Of a stretch of 64,000 bases of DNA, positions 37,620 through 50,210 are shown piece after piece (the first letter of the stretch is position 1; each line of letters begins with the position of its first letter). The notes under the pieces are model-generated. The model was given only the letters and a program-made list of their open reading frames with translations. It searched no databases and had not been told where the DNA came from. Made by a program: the position numbers and the translations under genes. Source of the DNA: Sisyra terminalis (lineage: Eukaryota > Arthropoda > Insecta > Neuroptera > Sisyridae); assembly GCA_958496175.1 (NCBI GenBank), contig OY292278.1:48732001-48796000 (forward strand), written 5' to 3'.

Positions 37620-39025
37620 TATGGAACAATGAATTCAAAAGAAACCAGAGAGTTTTGAGCTTAAAATGAAAAAAGGATCTTTTTTGGTTTTATTGGCATT
37701 TTCACCGTACAATTTAGAGCTTAATGATTTTTTTTCCTCGGAAAAAATAATCTGCTTTGTCTTGAGAAAAAGTTTTTTAAGAATTGAATATCAACCTTAA
37801 TAAAAATTCGATGCAATAAAATACTGAAATCCTGCAAGGAAATTGGCAGATTTTTGGTCCATATGCACTAAAATATCATTGTGGTAGCATAAAATAATTG
37901 AAAATTGATCGATGACTGTAGTCATCTAGAGATTTAAAGGCTTCCACTGAGTACCTAATTTTTCTTTAGATTAATGCAAAAATTTTCCAACCTCTTATGT
38001 CCAGAAAAAAATCAAAATTTTAGATACAAATTATTTCTTCCATGTCAATCATTCTTCGGCCGTGGAACAAAAATTACTATAGTTCTTGAACTTGATTCAA
38101 AAAAAAGCAGAGGCTTTTGAGCTTAAAATAAAAAAAGATCTTTTTTGGTTTTCTTGGTATTTTCATCTTACAATTTTGAGCGTAATGATTTTTTTTCTCG
38201 AAAAAAATATTCTACTTTGTTATAAGAAAAAGTTTATTAATAATTTATTATCAACTGCATTAAAAATTTGATACAATAAGATACTAAAATCCTGCAGGGA
38301 CATTGGCAGATTTTTGATCCATATGCACTAAAATATCATTTGGGTAGCATAGAATAATTGAAAATTGATCGATGACTGTAGTGATCTAGAGATTTAAAGG
38401 CTTCCACTGAGGATACCTAATTTTTCTTTAGATTAATGCAAAAAATTTCCAACCTCTTATGTCCAGACAAAAATGCTAAATTTTAGATACAAGTTATGTC
38501 TTGACCAAAGACCCTTAATTTTTCCATGTCAAACATTCTTCGGCCGTGGAACAAAAATTACTATATTTTTTGAACTTGATTCAAAAGATACCAGGGACTT
38601 TTGAGCTTAAAAACGATCTTTTTTGGTTTTCTTGGCATTTTCACTTTACAATTTAGAGCTTAATGATTTTTTTTCCTCGGAAAAAATAATCTGCTTTGTT
38701 TTGAGAAAAAGTTTATTAATAATTTAATGTCAACGTCAATAAAAATTTGATGCAATAAGATACTGAAATCCTGCAAGGAAATTGACAGATTTTTGGTCCA
38801 TATGTACTAAAACATCATTGGGGTAGAATAGAATAATTGAAAATTGATCGACGACTGTAGTGTTCTAGAGATTTAAAGGCTTCCACTGAGGATATCTGAT
38901 TTTTTTTTAGATTAAAAGAAAAAAATTTCCAACCTCTTATGTCCAGAAAAAAATGTTAAATTTTAGATACAAATTATTTCTTCCAAAGACCCTTAATTCT
39001 TCCATGTCAATCATTCTTCGGCCGT
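37620..39025. repeat. Tandem repeat of ~465-bp unit, three copies
   Basis: Markers in order in each copy: TTTTGAGCTTAAAA at about 37653, 38115 and 38598; TTTTTTTCCTCGGAAAAAAT or its variant; AAATCCTGCAAGGAAATTGG at about 37828, 38288 and 38767; TTGAAAATTGATCGATGACT; GAGATTTAAAGGCTTCCACT; and CCAACCTCTTATGTCCAGA. Copies end with CATTCTTCGGCCGT at about 38048, 38530 and 39011. Periods are about 440-485 bp. Non-coding; the short frame at 38086-38271 does not persist between copies. Confidence 0.9.
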
Positions 39026-40067
39026 TAGGGCTGTTAAAAGTGATTCGTTCAAATAAATCAAGTCTGACGCACAACATGACGTGTTCAACTCGAAAAAAAA
39101 AATAAAGAACGAAAGAACATTTGAAAAAAAAACATAAACGTTTTCATCTTTCAACCACCTCAACTTCAGGGGGTTGAAATTTGTCACGAGAGCAGCACGC
39201 GTGTGAGCCCAGCACCCCCATCATCTCGTTCATCCATCTCGCACTTTTCAGATTTAAATAATTAATCATTACGTTGTTGTGAAAAAAACGAGACGAAATC
39301 CAACAAAACAAAAGGGGTTAATGATCATGAAATAGGCCAACAATACGCATTGTACGTGTTTGGCCATAGATATATATATAGAGTATATGGTACACAAATA
39401 GGACAAATGGGGACTCCAACCACCGCCACCTATTCCCGTTGTTTCTGTTGATGAGAAAAGAATGGAAACAAAAACAGGAGCAACAACAGGGATGAACGAA
39501 AGGGATGATGAAGAGTTTGTAGAGGCTCTGATGATGCTAATTGACGTGAAAAAGAACCCACGTGGCACAGAACGCGTTAACAAGCACACGATTTAGTGGC
39601 GCACGTCTCGCGTGTTTTGTTTTTACGTTATTCACATGTTTTTTTTCCTCTTCTTCATTTTTTTGTGTGTGATTGCATTGTTAGAGCTTGAGCTTTTTGT
39701 AGACATTGAAGGAAATCAAATGCAACCCCTGCGTTGGGATATGTTCTAATGGACAACATGACATGTGGGGGATGGGAAGCAAAGGGTAGTTAGAGAAAAT
39801 TTCAAGTCGAGCATGTAATTAACAAAACAAAAACACACTGATGGTGATTAATTAAGTAATAATTGTGCATTCAATAAAAGCTCATTAAACATTTTCCTAG
39901 CGACGGAAAGTTTTCCGGACAAAATAATTGAACCAACTCAATGAAATTTGTTTCCTCAAATAAAAAAAATGAAATTTCAATAGCATTTATTAGCTCATCT
40001 ATCAAAAATTAGGCATTTTATTGAGAAAATGTCCTTTAGAAAAGCAAAGACCATAAAGCTTTGCATC
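39026..40067. other. Intron 2, less AT-rich single-copy stretch, no gene recognised
   Basis: Region 39170-39620 has many CpG and ACG/CGT steps and no repeat match. The minus frame 39269-39589 (106 codons) has no recognisable domain. Candidate regulatory sequence by composition only. Confidence 0.4.
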
Positions 40068-40777
40068 TTACACGCCGTTTCCGAATAATCAAGCTTTAAA
40101 CATTGATTAAATTTTTAGATTTATCTTCTTTATTTTGGAATTTTGTAACTAACGAACAAATAAATATATAGAAATGAACAATATTGATTCTTAAAGGGAA
40201 TTTAATGCTCTACAAAAAAGGTCTCTTACCGTTTTTAATTAAAATCACTTTTTCAAAAGTTATTCACAGTTAAAGTTGAAGTAAAAATTAAATTATTGTT
40301 TTTTTCGTTGTTGAACCAATTTTGAAAGAGTGATTTTATGTAATAATGTGAAGAGACCTTTTTTGTAGAGCATTAAATTTCCTTCAAGAATCTATATTGT
40401 TTATTTTTATTTATTTATATGATCGTTAGTTACAAAATTCCAAAATAAAGAAGATAAATCTAAAAATTATATCAATGTTTAAAGCTTGATTATTCGGAAA
40501 CGGCGTGGCTGGCAAAAATTTTTCAAAGAAACGTTTTTTGTAGGGAATTTAATTCTATATAAATATATGTGCAGATGATTTTTTTTACGTTGATAGTTTA
40601 ACAGCATTGACGCAAAACTGAAAGCACAAATAAAAAATCGAAATTAAACATGATAGACCTCTTAATATTAATATTAAGGGCTCAAACCTTTCCGATATTT
40701 TTTTTTGTCACCTTGAACAATATTTTCGATATACTTTTTAAAAAAAGAAAATAGTCGATTTTTTTGACCCAGTCTAA
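40068..40777. mobile_element. Foldback element family B, copy B2 (left end missing)
   Basis: Starts inside the left arm at ACGCCGTTTCCGAATAATCA, passes a centre near 40290-40320 and continues through the whole right arm. The subterminal palindrome is at 40669-40690 and the tip TTTTTTGACCCAGTCTAA is at 40760-40777. The interior matches B1 closely (TTATCTTCTTTATTTTGGAA and its inverse). Confidence 0.85.
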
Positions 40778-42479
40778 TCTTTATATTATATAAGAACAGG
40801 GAAACTTCACGTTGCTTTAATAAATCAGTATAGTTTTCAAAAAACACAGGGATGTTTTAATGAAAAATGTCAATTTCTGTCGACAAATAAAGTATAAAAT
40901 TTTCAGCAAATCACCCTATTTATTCAAACGTTACCTCTACTTATCGATAATCGTTTAATTTTTCTTAAAATAACGTTTTATTTCACCCCTAATTATTCAA
41001 AAAAACAAGAGTTTTAAATCATACCCAATTTTTCTCAAAAACATCCACAGTATTCGATCGATTAGGGACATTTAGGGGCTTAGCAGAGATTTAGCAGATT
41101 TTAGATTTTAGCAGAGAAAAAGGGGAAAATTGTATTTTTTTTAGCAAAGTGAATATTAAATGTTTACTAGGAGAGGAGGAGGTCAGCTGGCTATAAAAGT
41201 TTCCATGAAATTTTGCTACTTCTTCAAACTGGTTTTGATGCGTTTTTTCTTTGGCTTTCTTAATTTTCCTATGCATAAAGTTGTTATCTTATAAAGTTAT
41301 TCTTCTCAAAGGAAAAGGAGGCGATTTCGCCCCCTTAATATATTATTCACCGGAGCTTATTAACGGAGTGATACTGACTGACTTATATTAAATTATTTCT
41401 TTTCCTTATTGAAAAGATTGAATTTATTTGCTGCACTAGTTGTCGCAGACAATAATCCTTAAAATTTTGTTTCACAATATTAAAACAATTGTTTTGGGAG
41501 AAAAAAGGTGGTATTTTCATTTTATTTTTAAATAAAAAATTTTATTGGGTAATAGTTGATTATAAACGAAGAAGCGAAGACCTAAAGAAACAATAGGGAT
41601 TTCTTATTTTTTAATATCAATAATATCAAATATGGTCCACTTAAAAAGGGTACAGGTGGCCTAAATTCAAATGTTTTTATACGTCCAATAGTTTGCAAAT
41701 ATATTTTCATATATTTAGTAAAAAAAAATATTGGAACACTGCCGTTAATGGCATTTTGCCATCGAATATCTTTACCACAAATTTGTCCATCATTATTTAT
41801 TGAGTTTATTGATTTTTGTTATTTCTGGGCATTGGAAAAAGAAAAAAAAGTGTATAATCCTACCTTAAATTGGTAGACCGTTCCTGAAAGACTGTGGAAT
41901 TCCAAGCTCGGCCTTTGTTTTCCATGCGACGGGCGGAAGAATCCTCTTTGCCGTTCTTCTTTGGTTTTATAATTTTGAATTTTTCCAGCGTTCTCGAATA
42001 TTTACTTTTCCCCAAATAAGAGGAGGGGGAGCGGCTGATTTTCATATTTTTTTTTTGTCATTCAAATTCTGTAACAAAAATATTCAATTTTTAATTTTTG
42101 TTTTAAAAATATTTCCGTTTTCCATTTACAAAGATTTAAACGCTGTTCTTAGTTATGAAAATATGCCTGTTTAAATGTAAATCCTAAGTTTTTTTTGGTT
42201 TTCTCGGGAAAATATTTCAGGAAAATTGTTTGTTTTTCTTTTGATTTTATGGTTGGCGAAGTGTATAAGTGGTTTAGTGCACTTTTTCAAAGTTTTCCAG
42301 TATATTTTAGCAGCTAAGAAGTGAAGAAGTATTTTCGTTCGAAAAATGTCAATTTAATTTATAATTTTTGAGAAAATTTACACGAATTTTAGTTTTTATC
42401 AACTGAGAAACTTCAAAATATTTTTCAAGTTTTTTTATTATGCTTAAGTATATTTGTCTCCATTTAAAACTTTTAAAAC
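40778..42479. other. Intron 2, no gene recognised
   Basis: AT-rich with a small less AT-rich patch at 41860-42010. No family motif seen. Confidence 0.4.
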
Positions 42480-42967
42480 CCGTACACATGAAAGTTTGAT
42501 GATGAATATCTTTTGAAGGGTTAATTTAATCGCCCAAACATAAGAAACCATTTTTATAGAGCAGTTAATTTCCAACAAAAATTTGTATTGCGCATTGTAT
42601 AAGAGTCATTTATTGTCAAGTTATAAAATTCATAAACAAAAATTAAATTTATCTCAAAATAATCAAAATTAAATCCTTAATATCTTTCAATTGGTGCGGC
42701 TTACGGAAAAAATATAGAATACCTTTTTTGTAGAGCATTAAATTTCCTAAAAAATTCTTTCAAAACATTTTTCTGTACAATCGATAAATGATGAGGTATG
42801 AATTTTTTTCTATTGGACTGAGAAAAAAATACAAAACTGCGATGCGGACGATCTTCCTATTAAAATTAGGAGCTCATACTTGGTGAGAATTTTTTTAAGG
42901 TGTCTAGCAACCCATTTTTCCACGTCACTTGTAAAAAAAAATAATCGATTTTTTTGACCCACCCTAT
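42480..42967. mobile_element. Foldback element family B', right half
   Basis: Arm sequence with TTTTTTGTAGAGCATTAAAT (42726) and ends at the tip TTTTTTGACCCACCCTA at 42950-42966, a variant of the family-B tip. In place of the 22-bp palindrome it has a shorter one, TCCTATTAAAATTAGGA, at 42855-42871. A second fragment of this type is at 51268-51480. Confidence 0.65.
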
Positions 42968-43018
42968 TCTATATATTGTATACACAATACTATAAATAGT
43001 TTAATTTTTATAAACGCC

Positions 43019-43055
43019 AGATGAAGTTGCGATACGTAACGAAACGTAGCTAATT
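43019..43055 (+). other. Solitary family-D hammerhead-like motif
   Basis: CAGATGAAGTTGCG, ATA, CGTAACGAAACGTAGCTAAT: the same core block as in D1-D3 but alone, with CTGATGA changed to CAGATGA. No inverted partner was seen nearby. Confidence 0.6.
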
Positions 43056-45302
43056 TGGGAAACAAAGCATCTAGGTAACAGATGATTTTTTTTTTTTTTA
43101 ATTTAAATTTATAGAAAGAATAGAAGATTTCTTTGTAGTTTTCTTTAAAATTAGTCATTGATTTCAATCGAACAATATAAAGAAATTGATTTTTTTCCAG
43201 AAATAATTTATCGTTTTTTTTTTTTCTATCCACTTTTTTGGCGTAGATAATAGGAGAGAACGTATCGATTTGGTCCAATGATTGATTTGATAATTTCAAT
43301 CGACCAAACGAAAAAAAAATATATAGTGTTTTGTGGTCAAAGCATATAATGGAGATATTATAACATTTCCTCTTGGAAATGCTTGATTTCATCCACATCG
43401 ATTCGATCTAAAGATCACATCCGAAAGGGAGAAAAAAAATGTCCTCTATGTCTTTTTTTTTCAGTTGGCAGTATTTTTCTCACCCCCATTAATCATGTGT
43501 CTGGTTTTTTGGGTCAATAGCGCCTAAATTGTGAAGGAAGAAAAAAAAACTTTGGTTTGAAATCCTGGCGAGCCATCCAGTGGTCATTTTTGTGGTTTTT
43601 TTTTTCTTTGACTTCTCGATCAATTTGTGGATTTTGGTGTCTTAATTTGACAAAGAGTCGACGGAGCACCTGATCAGATCAGGGACGAAATTTGTTTGGT
43701 TTGAGGGATGTTTTTTTTTTTTGGTTTCTGTTTTTAAATCTGTTAATCTGTTGGCTTGAAAACAGGTCGTCCGAATATGAGGCTGAGGTTAACACTAGTA
43801 GACTGAAGACAATCAACAAATAACTACCTGTTTAAGTGGGTGTTGTTGTTAGATTGTTTACGATGAGGAATACGAGAAATTTATAATTTAGTTTTGTTTG
43901 CATCTCGGTTTCTTTTAGCTTCCAACTTGGCTGGGCAAGGGGCACATTATATCAAGTAGATATTATACCGCTAATGATGAATGTAGAATACAATATAGCC
44001 CAACAGAGTATAGGTATACCTTCCATACAACTGGTTTTTATGAAACCTCGTATTTGAATCTGAATAATTTTTATTTTTATTCAGTTAGCAAGATAACAGT
44101 TTTCGACTCTGTAATCAAATTTAATTTGAAATTTAATTGAAAACGTGACTGAATTTCCTCGCATTGTCTCGTCGCACTCTTTACCAACACACCATCATCC
44201 CAACCAAAACCAAAAATGGACTCGGAGAAAAAAAATCCTTCCAAGTTAAACCATTCAACACAATTCAATTGCGTAATTAGATCCATGATGTGGAAATTAT
44301 CCAGCACCGCTTTTTCGGTGACCACAAGAAAAATAATCTCTACACCAAACCAATTTCAATGCGACCAAAAAAAAAATGTGGCTACTTATTTTCAACGAGT
44401 ATAACTCACATTCTAACATCATGCCACGGTTTTTATGAATGAATTATTTCTATGGAAAAAATTTTTGCGGATGCAAAAATTTCTAGGTGGGAAAAAATGG
44501 CGTGATTTTGCGATAACAAAATGGCTGAACACGGCGGGTACTAAACGTTTTCCGAGTGTTAAAATCGGACGTGCTACGTCAGCCATTTCATTTAGCGTCG
44601 GAAGCGTCGCTTATGGTATTGATCGTCGAGAAGGGGGGGTGGCAAACCGGGAAAAGCAGGGAACAAACGAAAATGTATATTATGTACATACAACACACTC
44701 CGACTTGTTTAACAGAAACGGGAAAGGCTTCATCTTTTCCTTTCCCGTTTCGACGCCCATCAACCCTTCAATTTCATCCCCTAAATGTTATACAGTTGCT
44801 GTACTTCCCAAATTGGAATAATTCAGTTTTTAATTTCTTCAAATTTGTAAAGAAATCCTCTACATAATTATAAAAAAAAAATACTTGTGTACAGTTTACA
44901 CACGGTAGAAGTGAAAACTTCAAGATATTGAGACGAATGTAAGATTTAATGAGTAGGATAATTGCAGGGTTAATTTTACGATTTGTTAACATATATATTA
45001 CATAAATTTATCCTGAATCCAAATTTGCATTTCGATTAAATGATACGAGAGCTTATGATAATGGAAGTATAAAATAAATGCAGTGGGTGGTAAAGATGCA
45101 GGTATCGTTTAATATTTGAAACTATTGCATTTGGACATTATTGAAATTACATTTTTCTTGATTGCTTGAAAATACGTGCAACACAGTAAAATATTATCAT
45201 TTGCATAAGAATTTTTAATTATTATCCATAAAAGATCTTCATGTCCTGGACGTTGGGGTTTTAAATTTCGTTGGAATCACAATCGTTCACAAAAGGAGCA
45301 CA
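43056..45302. other. Intron 2, no gene recognised
   Basis: Contains many T runs (43090-43720) and a less AT-rich stretch at about 44400-44800 with overlapping frames in two phases (44435-44821 and 44556-44867) but no domain. Nothing conserved was recognised. Confidence 0.4.
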
Positions 45303-45529
45303 TTAGACTGATTCCAAAAAATATTGTTGGGAATGACAAAAAAATCCTGTGAAAGTTTAAGCTCTTAATATTAACATTAAGAGGTGCTGCATCGCACATT
45401 TCGATTTTCGTTTAAATAACATGGGAGCAATATTCCCTTGCACTTTGGAATTTTATAGCTCACGTCGGTGACAATATTTCTTCGTGGAATGATCAAGGTA
45501 TATTCTTGTAGAAAATTGAACGATCTACA
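45303..45529. mobile_element. Foldback element family A, copy A3 (left arm fragment)
   Basis: Starts at the tip TTAGACTGATTCCAAAAAAT and has the subterminal palindrome at 45362-45383 with one mismatch. It breaks off at GAACGATCTACA, where the sequence shared with the left flank of copy A5 begins. Confidence 0.8.
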
Positions 45530-45658
45530 ACCCTTGTCATATGTTTTATGAAATTAAATTTCGGTTGAGTTATGAATACATTTTTGCTGTTAATATTTGC
45601 CCAACATAAGTATAATGGCAAAAAAATGAAATTTTTAATCAGGAATTGTTGGCATATA
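45530..45658. repeat. Shared left flank of family-A copies A4 and A5
   Basis: About 125 bp (TTTTATGAAATTAAATTTCGG, GAATACATTTTTGCTGTTAA, TTTGCCCAACATAAGTAT) are nearly identical to 50088-50210. Both end at the element tip at the same base. Confidence 0.85.
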
Positions 45659-46694
45659 TGAGACTGATTCAAAAAAAAATGATAAATTTTCTTTTCTTAA
45701 TTTTATCAAAAATATTGTTGGGAATGATAAAAAAAGATCCTGTGAAAGTTTAAGCTCTTAATATTAATATTAAGAGGTGCCGCATCGCAAATTTCGGTTT
45801 TCCTTTTAAATAACATGGGAACAATATTCTCTTGCACTTTGGAATTTTATAGCTCACGTTGGTGACAATATTTCGGAATGATCAAGATTTATTCTTGTAG
45901 AAAATTGAACGATCTACAAAAAAGATGCCGAACAAGTTTTTGATATATTTATTCCTTCAAAAGTTATTCCAGGTCAAAGTTGAACTAAAGAGAAATTTTA
46001 ATATTTTCTCAATTTTTGGACGCAACCAACAATTTTATGAGAAAATTTTTTAGGGCATTTTTGTAGAGCAGTATTTTCCTATAACTAATCATTATAAAAG
46101 TTTTTGATATTTTTCACAGGTCCTAAGTTATTTGCATTAAACTGAAAATTAATTTTAAATTAATAATATTCCCTTAATTATAATATTTTTAACATAAAAA
46201 TTATTGTTTTTATTTTAATTAAATAATTTAGGACCTGTGAAAAATATCAAAAACTTTTATGAAGATAAGCTATAGAAAAAAAGTGCTCTACAAAAAATGT
46301 CCTATAAAATTTTCTCATAAATTTGATGGTTGCGTCAAAAAATTAAAAAAAATATTAAAATTTCTCTTTAGTTCAACTTTTACCTCGAATAACTTTTGAA
46401 GGAATAAATATACCAAAAACTTGTACAAAACCTTTTTTGTAGATCGTTTAATTTTCTACAAGAATATATCTCGGTCATTCCGAAATATTGTCACCAACGT
46501 GAGCTATAAAATTCCAAAATGAAAGAGAATTTTGTTCCCATGTTATTTAAATGGAAAATCGAGATTTGCGATGCGGCACTTCTTAATATTAATATTAAGA
46601 GCTTAAACTTTCACAGGATTTTTTTTAATCATTCCCATCAATATTTTCGATATAATTAAGAAAAAAAAATCATCATTTTTTTTTAATCAGTCTA
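45659..46694. mobile_element. Foldback element family A, copy A4, complete with 8-bp target duplication
   Basis: 1036 bp. Tips TGAGACTGATTC and GAATCAGTCTAA (the right one as AATCAGTCTAA) are flanked by GGCATATA at 45651-45658 and 46695-46702. Palindromes lie at 45755-45776 and 46580-46601, each about 95 bp from its tip. Arms of about 450 bp surround a short AT-rich centre near 46140-46210. No transposase. It is the most complete copy and defines the family. Superfamily unassigned; an 8-bp duplication is compatible with hAT, P or Novosib types. Confidence 0.88.
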
Positions 46695-46702
46695 AGGCAT
46701 AT

Positions 46703-49228
46703 ATTATGACCTAAAATATTGTATCAAAATGTTTAACGAAATTTTTCATGAGCAACTTTATTTCGACGAAATTGTGAATACCTAAGGGATTAGCTGTACA
46801 TTCATTTGAGAAGCACTTGAAAAACAGTTCGTAATATTATATGGTATCAGAATTAATTTTAAATTAGCTTTTATTTTATTGAAATTTCGTGATTAAGGGC
46901 GACATATGCGATTAGAAAATATTTAAGTACTTACTAGCATCATTTTCAGTATTTTTCACAGTCGAATCATTATTAAACGTATATAAACTATTTTTTTTCT
47001 TATTTAATAATGCTTTTCGGTGTGCCCGAAATTCACGAACACGTTCTGGTTGAACCTTTTGACGTCTTTATAGCCTTGTTTTCTTTACTTTTTTTTTGAT
47101 ATTCATCAACAATAATCCGTCTTCATTTACGGCAAACTTGAAAATTAATTTTAATAAAATAATGAAATATTTATGCTCACAATTATAATAAGCAATTTAA
47201 CATGGTTGTTATTGGTCGCTATGAAAAACATTCTCAAGTAGCGTAATACGCAGGCGGGCACAACCATAAGAAATACTAATGTTTCCTACCTCATTTTCTC
47301 TCATGTTAAATCTTATAGATTTATGTAAATGTTTTTCTTTTTATTTCGTTTCCGTTTCATAAAATTTCAAGTCACAACGATGCTAAAGAAGTTTTTACTT
47401 CAAAAATTGTTAGTATTGATAATTACTAGAATAGCAATCCAGTTTGGGGATGCAAAAAGATGTATTCGTTTTCCTCATATTCTCTACTAAATATTTCCAT
47501 TTTGTATAACAATTTCCAAATATAAAAAAGATTACTTTTCATCTTCAAAACGCCTATAAAAATCTTTAAGTCCAAAAATTTCTAATCATTAATCTTATTT
47601 CGTGATGGTGACAAGTTTTAAGGGCAATAATCACACACAAACCATCATAATCATCCCCTAAACCTACATAATATGATAAAAGACATTTCAAGAAAGTCTC
47701 TTCTTAACAATATCTTAAGAAACTTACAAAAAAAAAAACAGGTAGTCGTTTGCGTCATTGATATCTCTATTTGAAAAATCATCTTCCTCTATTCATTCCC
47801 TCTTCGCTTCGCGACCCCTATGATTCAAATATTGTCCCGGTCCAAGTAGGAAATCATATATTTACCCAATTTACGGGTGTCGCCTTTCAAAATGTTGACA
47901 TTATAAGGACATTGTTGCCCAACTATAAATTATTACGCGCATTTTTTTCCATTAGTTCGTTTAGTTTTGCTATTCTTATTTGCGAGTCCGGTGGGGTAGT
48001 GGGGTTGACGTTTTTAGGGGTTGACGGACGAATTCTTTCGTGTCGGAGCTTTGTGAATGTTTTTTTTTTTGCACCACCGTAAAATGAATGTTTTTGAGAA
48101 CATATTCGCATGTTCACACAATATTGTCATAATAGAGGAAAGGTTGGATAGTTTACGAATAAATGGAATGAAAAAAAAAAATTCAAATAATTTATATATG
48201 AAACTAACTATATGAAAAATGGTGCAATAAAATTGTCATTTATACAATGTTATTTTTGAAATATTTGGATTGATCACTTTATCATCCCCTTTGGGTTATT
48301 TTTATGCTCGAAGATGACATGTGAATTCCGCTTGGATTTTTTTTTCGTTGGCATAGAGGGTGTAAATTGAGTTATAAGACTTTTAGGTAATTCAATTAGT
48401 GAATTTGCATTTAAATTTTTGTTTTTTTTGGAGTGACAAGACATTTTTTTTTTTAAAAAATCATTTTTCATAGTTTGTAGTTTAAGTATGAACTCAACTT
48501 GGTACAACAATGGAAATATAATTAAATCAGTTCAAAAGTTTGGTACTTTATAATAAAGTTACTTGATTAGAGCATATTTTGCATTGTAATAATGTTTTGG
48601 AATTGATTAGTCATGTAAAAATGGGATTAAAGCTCATGCATTAAGGGGAGAGCTTTATATTCAATCTAATTTAAGTTTTCGATCTAAAATGGTTTCTAAA
48701 GTGAAGAATTAAAGCTTTATAATACAAAGTTTGAGGTGACAAGTGGTTGCAAAATTTCTTACTCTTTAAAAAAAAATATTTTAATAGTTACTTTTCCGCA
48801 AAAAGCACAAAACCTAAACTTTGAATTTTGAAATTATTGCGATTTAATTATAAGTTTGTGTTTTTTTTCATTGTATAGTATTAATTTTTTAATGTAAAAT
48901 ATGTTATCAAATAAGAATAGAATATATTGAAATATGAAATAATGTGAATAAATCTGTACTGTATGTTTTTTTGGGTGCATTATCTCAAATTCTTGGAAAA
49001 TCGATGACTTACTTTTACAACGATTTTTCACAGGTGGTCTGGTCAAATTTAAAATGATCGATTAATCCACCAAATCAAATCAATTTCTTTATTAAGGAAT
49101 ATAATTGTCAACTACTTTACGTAGAAAAAAAAATGCACAAATGACCGCAGAAGACATCCAAAAGTTTAGGTAATTCTCATCCAAACAATTGTCCTCGAAA
49201 ATTTTGTTTAAAAAATATGACTAAAATT
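46703..49228. other. Intron 2, no gene recognised
   Basis: Mostly AT-rich. The 103-codon frame at 47771-48082 lies in a less AT-rich patch but lacks domain features and a splice context. Confidence 0.4.
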
Positions 49229-49840
49229 TTTTATTTTCCAATAACTCCAATAACAGTAACGAAGGGATTTTAATAATTTCAAGTATTGTAAATAATATCA
49301 GATATACGGACGATACTTTGGATCTTAAAAGCTCAGATATTCAACTAAAAAATTTAATGATTACGATGATATCAAACTCGAACAATTACACAAGTTAACA
49401 TCCTTAAGAACTATAATCAATGAAAGATGGGAATCAAGGGTTGAAATTAGAAATCGAATAGCAAAAGCTCGAACAATGTACGTAAAAATTAAGCAAGCTT
49501 TACTATATAAACATCGATTTAAAATTTTAAATTCTCCAATATTATATTTTCCCAGTACTTCTGTACAAAATAGAAGCTTGGACAGCAACGGACATTTTAT
49601 TGAAAAGACTCAAAGCTTTCGAGAAATGGACATACGAATGAATTCCAAAAGCTCGATGAGTGGATAAAATAACATAAATGAATAATCAGCATCATAAAGC
49701 GTCGGAAACTTCAATACTTCGGTCATTTTATGAGACTCCTTAAAACATACGGCTTATTACATCTTATAATTCATGGGAAAATTATGGGCAAATCAATGGG
49801 CAAAATTATGGCAAATTGTACACATAATTGTTCCGGAATA
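49229..49840 (+). pseudogene. RTE-like non-LTR retrotransposon RT remnant
   Basis: In one + frame: NEGILIISSIVNNIRYTDDT (RT motif C, YADD-type, near 49258-49317), then LDLKSSDIQLKNLM. A gap follows, then in another frame RWESRVEIRNRIAKARTMYV (49421-49480) and, after shifts, IEAWTATDILLKRLKAFEKW-like pieces. Last comes IIKRRKLQYFGHFMRL near 49690-49735, matching the terminal 'RRKL.YFGH..R' block of RTE-type elements. The order of blocks is correct, but the middle of the RT and several frames are lost. Sequence with the same 3' flank is found at 45530. Confidence 0.75.
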
Positions 49841-50087
49841 GAGTTAAAAAATAATTATTAATTAATCTACTAGTCAATCAAAACTTCAAGTTATCGGCCA
49901 TGAAAAAAGACTGTTTTACGTCCCTTATATTTCAAAAGAATGATTATTTCTGATGAAAATTTAAAAACAAAAATTTTGCTTTTCTAATATACATTGCACT
50001 TTTAATAATTTCCACTAAAAGTTTGTAAACTTGTTGGGTTCTTATTCTTCTTATATTATAGTCAAAATTTACAACCCTTTATAATTG

Positions 50088-50210
50088 TTATAAGTTTTAT
50101 GAAATTAAATTCCGGTTGAGTTATGAATACATTTTTGCTGTTAATATTTGCCCAACATAAGTATGATGGCAAAAAAAATGAAATTTTTAATCAGGAACTG
50201 TTGGTATATA
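50088..50210. repeat. Shared left flank of family-A copies (second location)
   Basis: Near-identical to 45536-45658 and ends at the element tip at the same base. It may be the 3' untranslated part of the RTE-like element just upstream. Confidence 0.8.

Noticed and set aside
42964..43398. 144-codon open frame on the minus strand
   Set aside because: Composition-driven frame over T-runs (long FFF/KKK stretches); overlaps a foldback tip and the solo D motif.
44435..44821. 128-codon open frame on the plus strand
   Set aside because: No domain; a second phase is open over most of the same stretch.
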